A stretch of 64,000 bases of DNA from Acidaminococcus fermentans_A (lineage in GTDB: Bacteria; Bacillota; Negativicutes; Acidaminococcales; Acidaminococcaceae): positions 16,721 through 80,720 of the forward strand of contig NZ_JBQOUY010000010.1 in assembly GCF_052216985.1 (NCBI RefSeq), in the 5' to 3' direction. A program made the translations under genes and the position numbers. Within the stretch, counting starts at the first letter, position 1; every line of letters begins with the position of its first letter. Positions 23,680 through 31,101 of this stretch are shown piece by piece. The notes under the pieces are model-generated. The model worked only from the letters and a program-made list of their open reading frames with translations, had not been told where the DNA came from and made no database searches.

Positions 23680-25515
23680 ATGACGAAGAAACTGGTGGCC
23701 GATCTGATGGTGGATTACCTGGAACGGCGGGATGTAAAATATGTATTCGGTCTGTGCGGCCATACGGTGATCGGGATGCTGGATGCCCTGAGCCGCAGCA
23801 AAAAAGTGAAATACATTTCCAATCGGCATGAAGCCGTGGCTTCTACGGCAGCGGACGGCTATGCCCGGGTGACCCACAAGGCTTCTGTGGTCCTGTGCCA
23901 CCTGGGACCTGGCCTGACCAATGTGCTCACGGGGGTAGCCAATGCGGCCTTTGATTCCATCCCTATGGTGGTCATAGCCGGGGATGTGCCCAGTTATTAC
24001 TTTGGCAAGCATCCCCATCAGGAAGTGAACATGCATGGGGACGGGACCCAGTACCGGATCCTGGAACCGGTGGTGAAACGGGCCTGGCGGGTGGATGACC
24101 CGGAATCTATGGCGGAAATCATGGACAAGGCTTTCCGACTGGCGGAGTCCGGCCGTCCTGGGCCTGTGCTCATCGATGTTCCCATGGATATCTTTTCCCG
24201 GGAAGTGGAAGATTATATTTGGGACCGGACCTATAAAGACAGCCACATCACCATGAAACCGGCCCTGGATCCGGCAGCGGCCAAAGCCATCGCAGAGAAA
24301 CTGGTGGCGGCGGAACACCCGGTGATGCATGCCGGCGGGGGAATCCTCCTGGCCCAGGCATCGGATGACCTGGCAGCCTTGGCGGAATTCCTGGATATCC
24401 CCGTATCCCGGACATTGATGGGACAGGGCTGCATCAGCGATGCTCATCCCCTGATGATCGGCCAGACCGGTTTCTGGGGCATGGAATTCACCCATTCCCT
24501 GACTTCTCAAGCCGATGTGATCCTGGGCCTGGGGACCCGGTTCGCAGAAGCGGACAGTTCCAGCTGGTACCGGGGTGTCACCTTTGATCCGGACCATACG
24601 GAATTCCTCCAGATCGATATCGACCCGGCAGAAATCGGCCGGAACTATCCGGTGGCTATTGGGGCCGTAGGGGACCTGAAATTAGGACTCCAGCAGATCC
24701 TGGCGGAAGCAAAGAAAATCTGTCCGGAAGGAAAGCAGCATCCGGAACTGCGGAAAGCCATCGCAGAGGCCAAAGCGGCTTTCAAGAAGCGGAATGAAGC
24801 CATTGCCCATGACGGACGCTTCCCCATGACACCTCAGCGGATCCTGAAAGACGTGAAAGAAGTCCTGCCGGAAGATGCGGAAATCTTCACGGATGTGGGA
24901 TGGAACAAGAACGGGGTGGCCCAGCAGTATGATATCACTGTCCCCGGGACCATCCACCATTCTTCTGGTTTGGCTACCATGGGTTTTGGAGCCTCTGCTG
25001 TTTTAGGAGGAAAGCTGGGGGCACCGGACAAAATCTGCATCACTCTCACCGGTGACGGGGGCTTCGGGGTGAACCCAACCTGCCTGGCTACAGCCGTGGA
25101 ACAAAACATCCCCTGCACCTGGGTCGTCATGAACAACTCAGCCTTCGGGACCATTGCCGGCCTGGAAAATGCCAATTACGGGACCAAATTCGGGACCACT
25201 TTCCATACGCCGGATGGGGAATCCTACAGTCCCAGCTGGGCCGGAGTGGCTAGAGCGTACGGGGTGGAAGCCATCTGTGTCCATAGCGCGGATGAATTCA
25301 AACCAGCCATGGAAGCGGCATTGAAAGCCAATCGGGAAGGCCGTCCCTTCCTGGTGGAAGCCCCTATGGAAAATATCGTCGTACCTACTCCCGGCTGCTG
25401 GAATATCAATGATATCTACAGCCCTAATAAACTGGTAGAAGATGGAAAACTGGTGAAAAACGAAAAGGGCGAATTCGTCGCTCCGAATCATGCGAAATCC
25501 CATAAGGGAAAATAA
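23680..25515 (+). CDS. Thiamine-diphosphate enzyme of the acetolactate synthase-like superfamily
   Basis: The 611-residue protein has the three-domain layout of ThDP enzymes. The N-terminal Pyr domain shows YVFGLCGHTVIGMLDAL and the activating Glu in NRHEAVASTAADGYARV (about 47-63). The central domain spans about 200-340. The C-terminal PP domain binds Mg-ThDP through GDGGFGVNPTCLATAVEQN (about 453-471) and WVVMNNSAFG. The tail, with PTPGCWNINDIYSPNKL, does not match the acetolactate synthases I know. The family contains carboligases, 2-oxoacid decarboxylases and the ring-opening hydrolases IolD and cyclohexane-1,2-dione hydrolase. It lies among hydroaromatic-type genes with no ilvN, so I favour ring cleavage or 2-oxoacid decarboxylation over branched-chain synthesis. 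GGAGGG precedes the ATG. Confidence 0.8.
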   Translation: MTKKLVADLMVDYLERRDVKYVFGLCGHTVIGMLDALSRSKKVKYISNRHEAVASTAADGYARVTHKASVVLCHLGPGLTNVLTGVANAAFDSIPMVVIAGDVPSYYFGKHPHQEVNMHGDGTQYRILEPVVKRAWRVDDPESMAEIMDKAFRLAESGRPGPVLIDVPMDIFSREVEDYIWDRTYKDSHITMKPALDPAAAKAIAEKLVAAEHPVMHAGGGILLAQASDDLAALAEFLDIPVSRTLMGQGCISDAHPLMIGQTGFWGMEFTHSLTSQADVILGLGTRFAEADSSSWYRGVTFDPDHTEFLQIDIDPAEIGRNYPVAIGAVGDLKLGLQQILAEAKKICPEGKQHPELRKAIAEAKAAFKKRNEAIAHDGRFPMTPQRILKDVKEVLPEDAEIFTDVGWNKNGVAQQYDITVPGTIHHSSGLATMGFGASAVLGGKLGAPDKICITLTGDGGFGVNPTCLATAVEQNIPCTWVVMNNSAFGTIAGLENANYGTKFGTTFHTPDGESYSPSWAGVARAYGVEAICVHSADEFKPAMEAALKANREGRPFLVEAPMENIVVPTPGCWNINDIYSPNKLVEDGKLVKNEKGEFVAPNHAKSHKGK

Positions 25516-25524
25516 TGGAAAAGC

Positions 25525-25562
25525 TAAGGCTCTGTTTTCCCTGTGAAACAGAGCCTTTTTCG
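25525..25562 (+). terminator. Terminator between the ThDP gene and the lyase genes
   Basis: Stem AAGGCTCTGTTT/AAACAGAGCCTT with loop TCCCTGTG and five T residues. The next ribosome site begins about 5 bases later, leaving no room for a new promoter, so downstream genes depend on read-through and this hairpin probably sets their ratio. Confidence 0.85.
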
Positions 25563-25579
25563 GGAGAAAGGAGCAGCGT

Positions 25580-26455
25580 ATGAGTATGAAGAAAAAAGAG
25601 CGGATGACCACGAAACTGCGCCGTCTGCTAGCTGAAAATGATTATCTGGTGGCTCCCTGCGCCTATGATGCCCTGAGTGCACGGGCTATTGAAGTAGCGG
25701 GGTTCCAGGTCTGCGGCACCACTGGGTATGGGATGCATGGGGTGGTCCTGGCCCAGCCGGATTCCGGTCTCTTGGCCTTGAATGAATCGGTAGATATCTT
25801 GAGCAAAATGGCAGATGCCGTAGATATACCTATTATCTGTGATGCGGAGGGAGGCTATGGCAATGCCTTGAATGTGATCCGGACTGTGAAGGAATATGAA
25901 AAGACGGGGGTGGCAGGTTTCTTTATCGAAGACCAGCAGCAGCCGCCTAACTGTCCCTTCCTGTCTAAGACCGAAGTCATCAGTGTGGAAGAGATGTGCG
26001 GAAAGATCCGGGCAGCCGTGGATACCCGCAAGGATCCGGATCTATTGATCATCGCTCGGACCGATGCACCGGATGAAGAGGCCGTTGACCGAGCCAACGC
26101 CTATCTGGAAGCTGGCGCAGACATGGTGAAGATCCTGCCCAAATCCCGGGAAGCGCTGGTCAGCCTGCCGGAAAAAGTCCACGGCCCCATCCATCTAGGC
26201 TATTTCCCCAATCAGCCCTTCTTTAAGGATTTCACAACGGAAGACTGCGGCAAAAAATTGGGGTACAAGATCATCACATTCCCCTTCAGCGTATTATTCG
26301 CTCAAGTCGCTGCCGAAATGCGGATCCTCAAATACATCAAGGAACACGGGACTCCAGAAGGATACCAGGGGGATATGATCGATTTCGAGACTTACATCAA
26401 ACTGGTCCATGTGGATGAATTAGTGGAGGCGGGGAACCGCTATATCAAGAAATAA
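25580..26455 (+). CDS. Isocitrate lyase/PEP mutase superfamily lyase
   Basis: The 291-residue barrel has the family core: YDALSARAIEVAGFQVCGTT (about 24-43), ICDAEGGYGNALNVIRTVKE with the metal-binding Asp (about 84-103), the conserved GFFIEDQ (about 111-117) and IIARTDAP (about 153-160). The catalytic loop that reads KRCGH in methylisocitrate lyase is PNCPF here: the Cys is kept, the flanking basic residues and GH are lost. It also lacks the PEP mutase motif EDxxxxKxNS. A C-C lyase or oxaloacetate-type decarboxylase acting on a 2-hydroxy or 2-oxo dicarboxylate is likely. AAAGGAG lies 6 bases before the ATG. Confidence 0.8.
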   Translation: MSMKKKERMTTKLRRLLAENDYLVAPCAYDALSARAIEVAGFQVCGTTGYGMHGVVLAQPDSGLLALNESVDILSKMADAVDIPIICDAEGGYGNALNVIRTVKEYEKTGVAGFFIEDQQQPPNCPFLSKTEVISVEEMCGKIRAAVDTRKDPDLLIIARTDAPDEEAVDRANAYLEAGADMVKILPKSREALVSLPEKVHGPIHLGYFPNQPFFKDFTTEDCGKKLGYKIITFPFSVLFAQVAAEMRILKYIKEHGTPEGYQGDMIDFETYIKLVHVDELVEAGNRYIKK

Positions 26456-26467
26456 GAGGTGGACAGG

Positions 26468-27433
26468 ATGGCATTGACTCATGTAAAACAAGTACGCATC
26501 TGCGAAGTGGGCCTCCGGGACGGTTTGCAGAATGAAAAAAAGATCATGACCACGGAACAGAAGATCCAGGCTGTGAAAGATTTGACAGAGGCCGGGTTCC
26601 CCGTCATCGAAGTGGGGAGTTTCGTCAGTCCCAAAGCAGTGCCTCAGGTGGCCGATACAGATGCTGTATTCCAGGGCATTGAACAGAAACCGGGGGTAGA
26701 ATACCGGGCCTTGATCGCCAACCTGAAAGGGGTAGAACGGGCCATTGCCTGCGGCTGCCAGAAAGTGAAACTGAATGTCTCCGCTTCTGTCGCCCATAAC
26801 CTGGCCAACCTGAACTGCACACCGGCAGAAAGCGTAGCACGGTTCGCTGTCTGCGTAGAGCGGGCGAAAGAAGCAGGCATCGGCATTTCCGGCTCTATTT
26901 CCATGGCATTCGGATCCCCCTGGGACAAGGAGATCCCGGTGAGTGTGGTGTGCAAGATCATCGATGCCTACCGGGAAGTGGGAATCCAGGAAATCAGTCT
27001 CTCAGATGCATCCGGTATGGCCTATCCGTCCCAGGTGGCAGAAATCTGTCGGACGGTGAAAGCAAAATATCCTGACTGTTCTTGGTGGCTCCATTTCCAC
27101 AATACCCGGGGCCTGGGAATTGCCAATATCTTAGCGGGACTCAGTGAAGGCTTTACCCAGTTCGATACCAGTTTTGCCGGGACTGGCGGCTGTCCTTTTG
27201 TACCGGGAGCAGCTGGGAATGTATCCAGTGAAGATGTAGTCCATATGCTGGACGAAATGGGGATTGCCACGGGCATCGATCTGGACAAGCTCATGGCCAT
27301 CAGCCGGCAGGTGGCAGAATTCCTGGACCATCCTACGGACAGTTACCTGCTCCGGGCGGGGAAAGCCAGCGACCTGATCCTGGATGTGCCTACCCGGCAG
27401 GGGAAAAACCATACCCTGGCTCCTGGAAAATAA
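26468..27433 (+). CDS. HMG-CoA lyase-like enzyme
   Basis: The 321-residue DRE-TIM barrel shows EVGLRDGLQNEKKIM with catalytic Arg-Asp (about 12-26), PVIEVGSFVSPKAVPQVAD (about 47-65), metal ligands in LHFHNTRGLGIAN (about 202-214) and the active-site Cys loop GTGGCPFVPGAAGNVSSEDV (about 236-255). These are the full catalytic set of 3-hydroxy-3-methylglutaryl-CoA lyases. Family members also cleave other 3-hydroxyacyl-CoA or 4-hydroxy-2-oxoacid substrates. Next to a C-C lyase and an acylating aldehyde dehydrogenase, it probably splits a CoA-bound or free breakdown intermediate. ATG 26468 is preferred over an in-frame GTG at 26459. Confidence 0.85.
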   Translation: MALTHVKQVRICEVGLRDGLQNEKKIMTTEQKIQAVKDLTEAGFPVIEVGSFVSPKAVPQVADTDAVFQGIEQKPGVEYRALIANLKGVERAIACGCQKVKLNVSASVAHNLANLNCTPAESVARFAVCVERAKEAGIGISGSISMAFGSPWDKEIPVSVVCKIIDAYREVGIQEISLSDASGMAYPSQVAEICRTVKAKYPDCSWWLHFHNTRGLGIANILAGLSEGFTQFDTSFAGTGGCPFVPGAAGNVSSEDVVHMLDEMGIATGIDLDKLMAISRQVAEFLDHPTDSYLLRAGKASDLILDVPTRQGKNHTLAPGK

Positions 27434-27450
27434 AAAAACAGCGAGCAAAA

Positions 27451-27495
27451 GACCCGCATAAAGGAGTAAAATACCTTTGTGCGGGTTGATTTTCG
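27451..27495 (+). terminator. Attenuator-like hairpin before AEC permease copy 2
   Basis: Stem GACCCGCATAAAGG / CCTTTGTGCGGGTT (27451-27464 / 27474-27487) with one mismatch, followed by the weak tail GATTTTCG. It lies 24 bases before the ribosome site of the permease gene. Confidence 0.55.
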
Positions 27496-27518
27496 TATGG
27501 ATGAGGAGGCAAGAAATA

Positions 27519-28463
27519 GTGAACTATGCCCAGCTCTTTACTGTTTTCTTTGATGTTTTCTGCCCTTTGGCAACAGGATATTTCCTGCGGCGGCGGAACT
27601 GGATGACGATGGCCCAGTGCAATGGGATGATGCTGTTCAATGTGGTGGTGCTGATCACGGTCATGAACCTGCTCAGTTTCTGGATCCTGCCTCTGAAAGG
27701 AGATTTGCTCCTGCTGCCTTTCCTGAGCCTCTTGGTGGCCTTCCTGTCGGCAGGGATGATGGTCCCCTTATGCCGGCATCTATCTTTTGTGGATCGAGGG
27801 ACATTAGTAGTAGCTGCCATGCTGGCCAATATCGGTACCTTGGCCGGTATCTGCGGCTATATCCTCTATGGGGAATTGAGCTTTGCCTATATCCAGCTTT
27901 TTGCCGTGCCCCAGAATATCCTGATGGTGGTGCTGGCTTTTCCTCTGGCCCAGTATTATGCGGCCCGGGAAGGCAGTGCTGACGGGGCGGCTCCTCTGCA
28001 TTTCAGTCTCCGGGAGCTGCTCTTTACCCGGAAACAGCTGGGAGTGGCCGGGATGCTGATCGGGCTGGGGCTGCAGCTGTTCCAGGTGGAACGCCCCGTC
28101 TTTGTCACCGACTTTTTTCGGCTGCTGGTCCATATCCAGGCCTGGATCGCTTTTACGCCGGTGGGCTATACCATTGATTTCCATCGGGCTTTTCGCTGCC
28201 TGCGGCAGGCTGTAGGACTGCTTCCCATCCGCTTCCTGCTGGTGCCTCTGCTGATCTGCGGGGCCTCCAGCCTGGTGGTTGCAGACCCGGTGATCCTCGG
28301 GACCATTTTCCTGGCCGCTTCAGCGCCTGTGGCCATCAATGCAGTGATCACTGCCCAGCTATTCCATCTGGACGTAGATTTAGCTGTAGCGGCTTTCCTG
28401 GAGACGACCCTTGTCTATGTGGCGGTCCTATTTCCGTTTGCGTATATCTTCTTTCGCTGTTAG
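27519..28463 (+). CDS. AEC-family permease, copy 2
   Basis: The 314-residue protein has about ten hydrophobic segments and aligns along its whole length with the permease at 12479: shared elements are FFDVFCPLATGYFLRRRNWM, LMVVLAFPLAQYYAA, ARTRKQLGV-like FTRKQLGVAGM and AASAPVAINAVITAQLFHLD. GTG 27519 is chosen because AGGAGG at 27504-27509 lies 9 bases upstream and the alignment with copy 1 begins there; longer TTG starts would overlap the preceding hairpin. Its end overlaps the convergent LysR gene by four bases. Probably an organic-acid carrier for the same pathway. Confidence 0.78.
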   Translation: MNYAQLFTVFFDVFCPLATGYFLRRRNWMTMAQCNGMMLFNVVVLITVMNLLSFWILPLKGDLLLLPFLSLLVAFLSAGMMVPLCRHLSFVDRGTLVVAAMLANIGTLAGICGYILYGELSFAYIQLFAVPQNILMVVLAFPLAQYYAAREGSADGAAPLHFSLRELLFTRKQLGVAGMLIGLGLQLFQVERPVFVTDFFRLLVHIQAWIAFTPVGYTIDFHRAFRCLRQAVGLLPIRFLLVPLLICGASSLVVADPVILGTIFLAASAPVAINAVITAQLFHLDVDLAVAAFLETTLVYVAVLFPFAYIFFRC

Positions 28464-29380
28464 CGGATGGAAGCAGCAGGGAGAGAATCCGTCTGGTGCA
28501 GGCCATAGTGGGTGACGATGAAATCTTTTACAGTTTCCACAGCCGGGCTCATAGGACGGTCTGGATCCCAGAGCAGGAATACATTCCGGATGAAACTGGC
28601 TTCCTGCTCAGCGATGGGCAGAGCCACTACCCTAGCCGTATGCATGGTAGGGATTTCCGGCAGGATCCCTACGCCGAATTTTAAATCGATATACTGGAGG
28701 GCCGCATTGCATTCTTGGACTTCGAAGACCAGGCGGGGAGTGATATGATGGGCCAGGAAGGCTCTGTCCAACTGATCTCGGAGATTGCTGCCCCGGGTTA
28801 GGCCGATGATGGGTTCCTGGGCGAAATCTCCAAATGTCACATAGCTTTTTTTGGCCAGGGGGTGTTCCAGGGGAACCACCAGGTAGAGAGGCTGTTTCAT
28901 CACCAGGCAGGTTTGGATCCCCGGTCCGCGATGGGTGGAAAAACCCAGGTCCAGTTTTCCCTCTTTTACCAGGGAATAGATTTCATAGGAGGTCCCTTCC
29001 ATGAATTGGAAATGGATTTTGCGGTGTTCGGGTGCTTGATAGAAGGATTCGATGAGGGGCGGCACAAAGGATGACGAAATGGAATGGAAGTAGCCCAGCT
29101 GGAGGATATTTTTTTCCTCTCCCTTCATGGTCTGCAGGGAAAGCTTTCCTTGATCCAGGCAGAGAAGGGCTTTTTGGACATAGGGCAGGAATTGCTGCCC
29201 GTAAGGGGTCAGGGCAATGTGCCGTTTTTCCCTCAGGAACAGCTTGACACCCAGTTCTTTTTCCAATTCATTGATGGCATAGGACAGACTGGGCTGGGAT
29301 ATGTGCAGTTCCTGGGCTGCGCGGGTATAGTGGAGCATCCTGGCAAGGGTTTCGAAATAAAGCAGCTGCAGCAGTGTCAT
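28460..29380 (-). CDS. LysR-family regulator divergent to the acylating aldehyde dehydrogenase
   Basis: The 306-residue protein has an N-terminal winged helix (LQLLYFETLARMLHYTRAAQ, ISQPSLSYAINELEKELGV, KRHIALTPYGQQFLPY) and a LysR effector domain. It is divergent from the aldehyde dehydrogenase gene, the usual LysR arrangement, with 187 bases between them. The intergenic site ATAGAGACATTCTAT is the natural candidate for its operator. The same site is upstream of the TIM-barrel gene, which would place both units in one regulon. AGGAGG lies 10 bases before its ATG on the minus strand. Confidence 0.92.
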   Translation of the reverse strand: MTLLQLLYFETLARMLHYTRAAQELHISQPSLSYAINELEKELGVKLFLREKRHIALTPYGQQFLPYVQKALLCLDQGKLSLQTMKGEEKNILQLGYFHSISSSFVPPLIESFYQAPEHRKIHFQFMEGTSYEIYSLVKEGKLDLGFSTHRGPGIQTCLVMKQPLYLVVPLEHPLAKKSYVTFGDFAQEPIIGLTRGSNLRDQLDRAFLAHHITPRLVFEVQECNAALQYIDLKFGVGILPEIPTMHTARVVALPIAEQEASFIRNVFLLWDPDRPMSPAVETVKDFIVTHYGLHQTDSLPAASIR

Positions 29381-29445
29381 GTATTCTACCTCCTTTTCTG
29401 CTGGTTGTATTCTACCATAGGGCTGGGCAGGGGGACAACAAAATC

Positions 29446-29511
29446 ATAGAGACATTCTATCATGAATCCAGAAAACATGTATTGGAGTTCTTTTTCAATT
29501 ATCAGTATACT
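29446..29511 (+). promoter_or_regulatory. LysR-type operator and promoter of the aldehyde dehydrogenase gene
   Basis: ATAGAGACATTCTAT (29446-29460) is an inverted repeat of the T-N11-A class. TTGGAG (29483-29488), 17 bases, TATACT (29506-29511) forms the promoter. With a start near 29518 the site is centred at about -65, the standard LysR recognition position. Confidence 0.7.
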
Positions 29512-29567
29512 CTAAATAGAAAGAGGAATGATAAAAATCCAATAAAAATAGAAAAGGAGAGATTAGC

Positions 29568-31007
29568 ATGGCGACGAGAGAAGCAACCCCTGAAGAAATC
29601 CAAATGGTGGAGGAAAAGATCGCTCGGGCAAGAGCTGCCCAGAAAATCATCGAAACCTATGATCAGGCCCGTGTGGATAGACTGTGCCAGGCCGTGGCGG
29701 CTGCCGTCTGTGATATGAAAGTCTGGGGACCTATCTGTGATGAAGCTGTGGACGAAACCAGCCTGGGAGACAAAATCAGTAAACGGAACAAACGGAATAA
29801 GATCAAACTGATCCTGAGAGAATGTCTGCGCAATCCCAGCATCGGAATCATCGAAGAGATCCCGGAAAAAGGCATCGTGAAATACGCCAAACCAGTAGGA
29901 GTGATCGCTTCCCTGGTACCGACTACCAACCCCTGCCTGACACCGGCTGGACAGGTGATCTTCTCTATCAAGTGCCGGGATACGATCGTCTTTTCTCCCC
30001 ATCCCAGAGCCAAAAATGTAACCAACAAGATCATCAACATCATCCGGGATACCCTGGTACGGGAAGGGGCTCCGGCGGATATCCTCCAGGGCATCGAGAA
30101 ACCCAGCATTGCCGTATCGGCTGAACTGATGAAACGGGCAGACTTGATCATCGCTACTGGTGGGCGGCCCATGGTGAAAGCAGCCTACAGCCAGGGAGTC
30201 CCGGCTTATGGCAGCGGGGCTGGCAACGCAACGGTCATCATCGACAATACCTGCAATACTCCGGAACGGCAAAAAGAAGCCGCTGAAAATACCCGGATCT
30301 CCAAGACTTCTGACTTTGGCTCTGGATGCTCCTGTGACGGGAACCTGGTGATTTCCGAAGAAGTCTATGATGGGTTCGTCAAGGCCCTGGTAGAACAGGG
30401 AGCCTATCTGGCTACGGAAGAAGAGGCTGAAAAGATCAAGAAAGTCATGTGGGATGAAACCGGCCACCGGCTGCCGGATACGGTTGCCATCAGCCCTCAG
30501 AAACTGGCGGAAGCCGCTGGCTTCACCATTCCGGCGGATCGGAAGTTCATTGCTGTGACCGGCGGCGGGATCGAACATGTGGGGAAACAATTCTTCTTCT
30601 CCAGCGAGAAACTGACCACACTCCTGACCCTGTTCAAATACAAGGGTGAATTTGAAAATGCCCTGGATATGATGCGGGCTATCTTTGAAGTCGGGGGCAA
30701 AGGCCATTCCTGCGGCATCTACTCTTTTGACGATGATCACATCAATCGTCTGGGCATGGCAGCTCCGGTCTCTCGGATCATGGTCCGCCAGCCCAATAAC
30801 CGGGGCAATTCCGGATCTGCCTGGAACGGCATGCCGCCCACTTCTTCCATGGGCTGCGGTACCTGGGGCGGCAACATCGTATCCGAAAATATTTCCCTGA
30901 AGCATTATATGAATACCACTTGGGTATCCCGTCCTCTGAAGTACGACATGCCTTCCAATGAAGAACTCTTTGGAGATTTCTTCAAACCGGGTATGGATGA
31001 AGAATGA
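29568..31007 (+). CDS. CoA-acylating aldehyde dehydrogenase
   Basis: The 479-residue protein belongs to the acylating branch (AdhE-N, EutE, PduP, sulfoacetaldehyde dehydrogenase SauS). Visible features: KPVGVIASLVPTTNPCLTP (about 108-126), IIATGGRPMVKAAYSQGVPA (about 195-214), the catalytic-Cys region SGCSCDGNLVISEEVYDGF (about 248-266) and the C-terminal MPPTSSMGCGTWGGNIVSEN (about 424-443) that marks the group. It turns an aldehyde, NAD and CoA into acyl-CoA, conserving energy for fermentation. The closest remembered type is SauS-like, but no sulfonate genes are near. Controlled by the LysR site at 29446. AAAGGAG precedes the ATG. Confidence 0.88.
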   Translation: MATREATPEEIQMVEEKIARARAAQKIIETYDQARVDRLCQAVAAAVCDMKVWGPICDEAVDETSLGDKISKRNKRNKIKLILRECLRNPSIGIIEEIPEKGIVKYAKPVGVIASLVPTTNPCLTPAGQVIFSIKCRDTIVFSPHPRAKNVTNKIINIIRDTLVREGAPADILQGIEKPSIAVSAELMKRADLIIATGGRPMVKAAYSQGVPAYGSGAGNATVIIDNTCNTPERQKEAAENTRISKTSDFGSGCSCDGNLVISEEVYDGFVKALVEQGAYLATEEEAEKIKKVMWDETGHRLPDTVAISPQKLAEAAGFTIPADRKFIAVTGGGIEHVGKQFFFSSEKLTTLLTLFKYKGEFENALDMMRAIFEVGGKGHSCGIYSFDDDHINRLGMAAPVSRIMVRQPNNRGNSGSAWNGMPPTSSMGCGTWGGNIVSENISLKHYMNTTWVSRPLKYDMPSNEELFGDFFKPGMDEE

Positions 31008-31031
31008 TCGGTTTCCTTCTCCTATTTCCAT

Positions 31032-31077
31032 AAAAAAGCTCCACGGCCACCCCCTCTGGGCCGTGGAGCTTTTTTTA
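31032..31077. terminator. Bidirectional terminator between the convergent ALDH and aroD genes
   Basis: Near-perfect 17-bp stem AAAAAAGCTCCACGGCC / GGCCGTGGAGCTTTTTT with loop ACCCCCTCTG and T runs in both directions. Confidence 0.92.
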
Positions 31078-31101
31078 TATGGATGAGTCAGACACGCTTC
31101 C

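Noticed and set aside
23680..25515. Biosynthetic acetolactate synthase (ilvB)
   Set aside because: No ilvN, ilvC or ilvD nearby, divergent C-terminus and catabolic neighbours; the name would overstate the evidence.
23680..26455. Phosphonate biosynthesis pair (PEP mutase plus phosphonopyruvate decarboxylase)
   Set aside because: The ICL/PEPM protein lacks the EDxxxxKxNS PEP mutase motif and the ThDP protein is full-length ALS-like; no transaminase or phosphonate genes nearby.
29568..31007. Sulfoacetaldehyde (SauS-type) pathway
   Set aside because: The dehydrogenase resembles SauS, but no sulfoacetyl-CoA hydrolase, sulfonate exporter or sulfopyruvate genes are present; an acylating aldehyde dehydrogenase is all the sequence supports.
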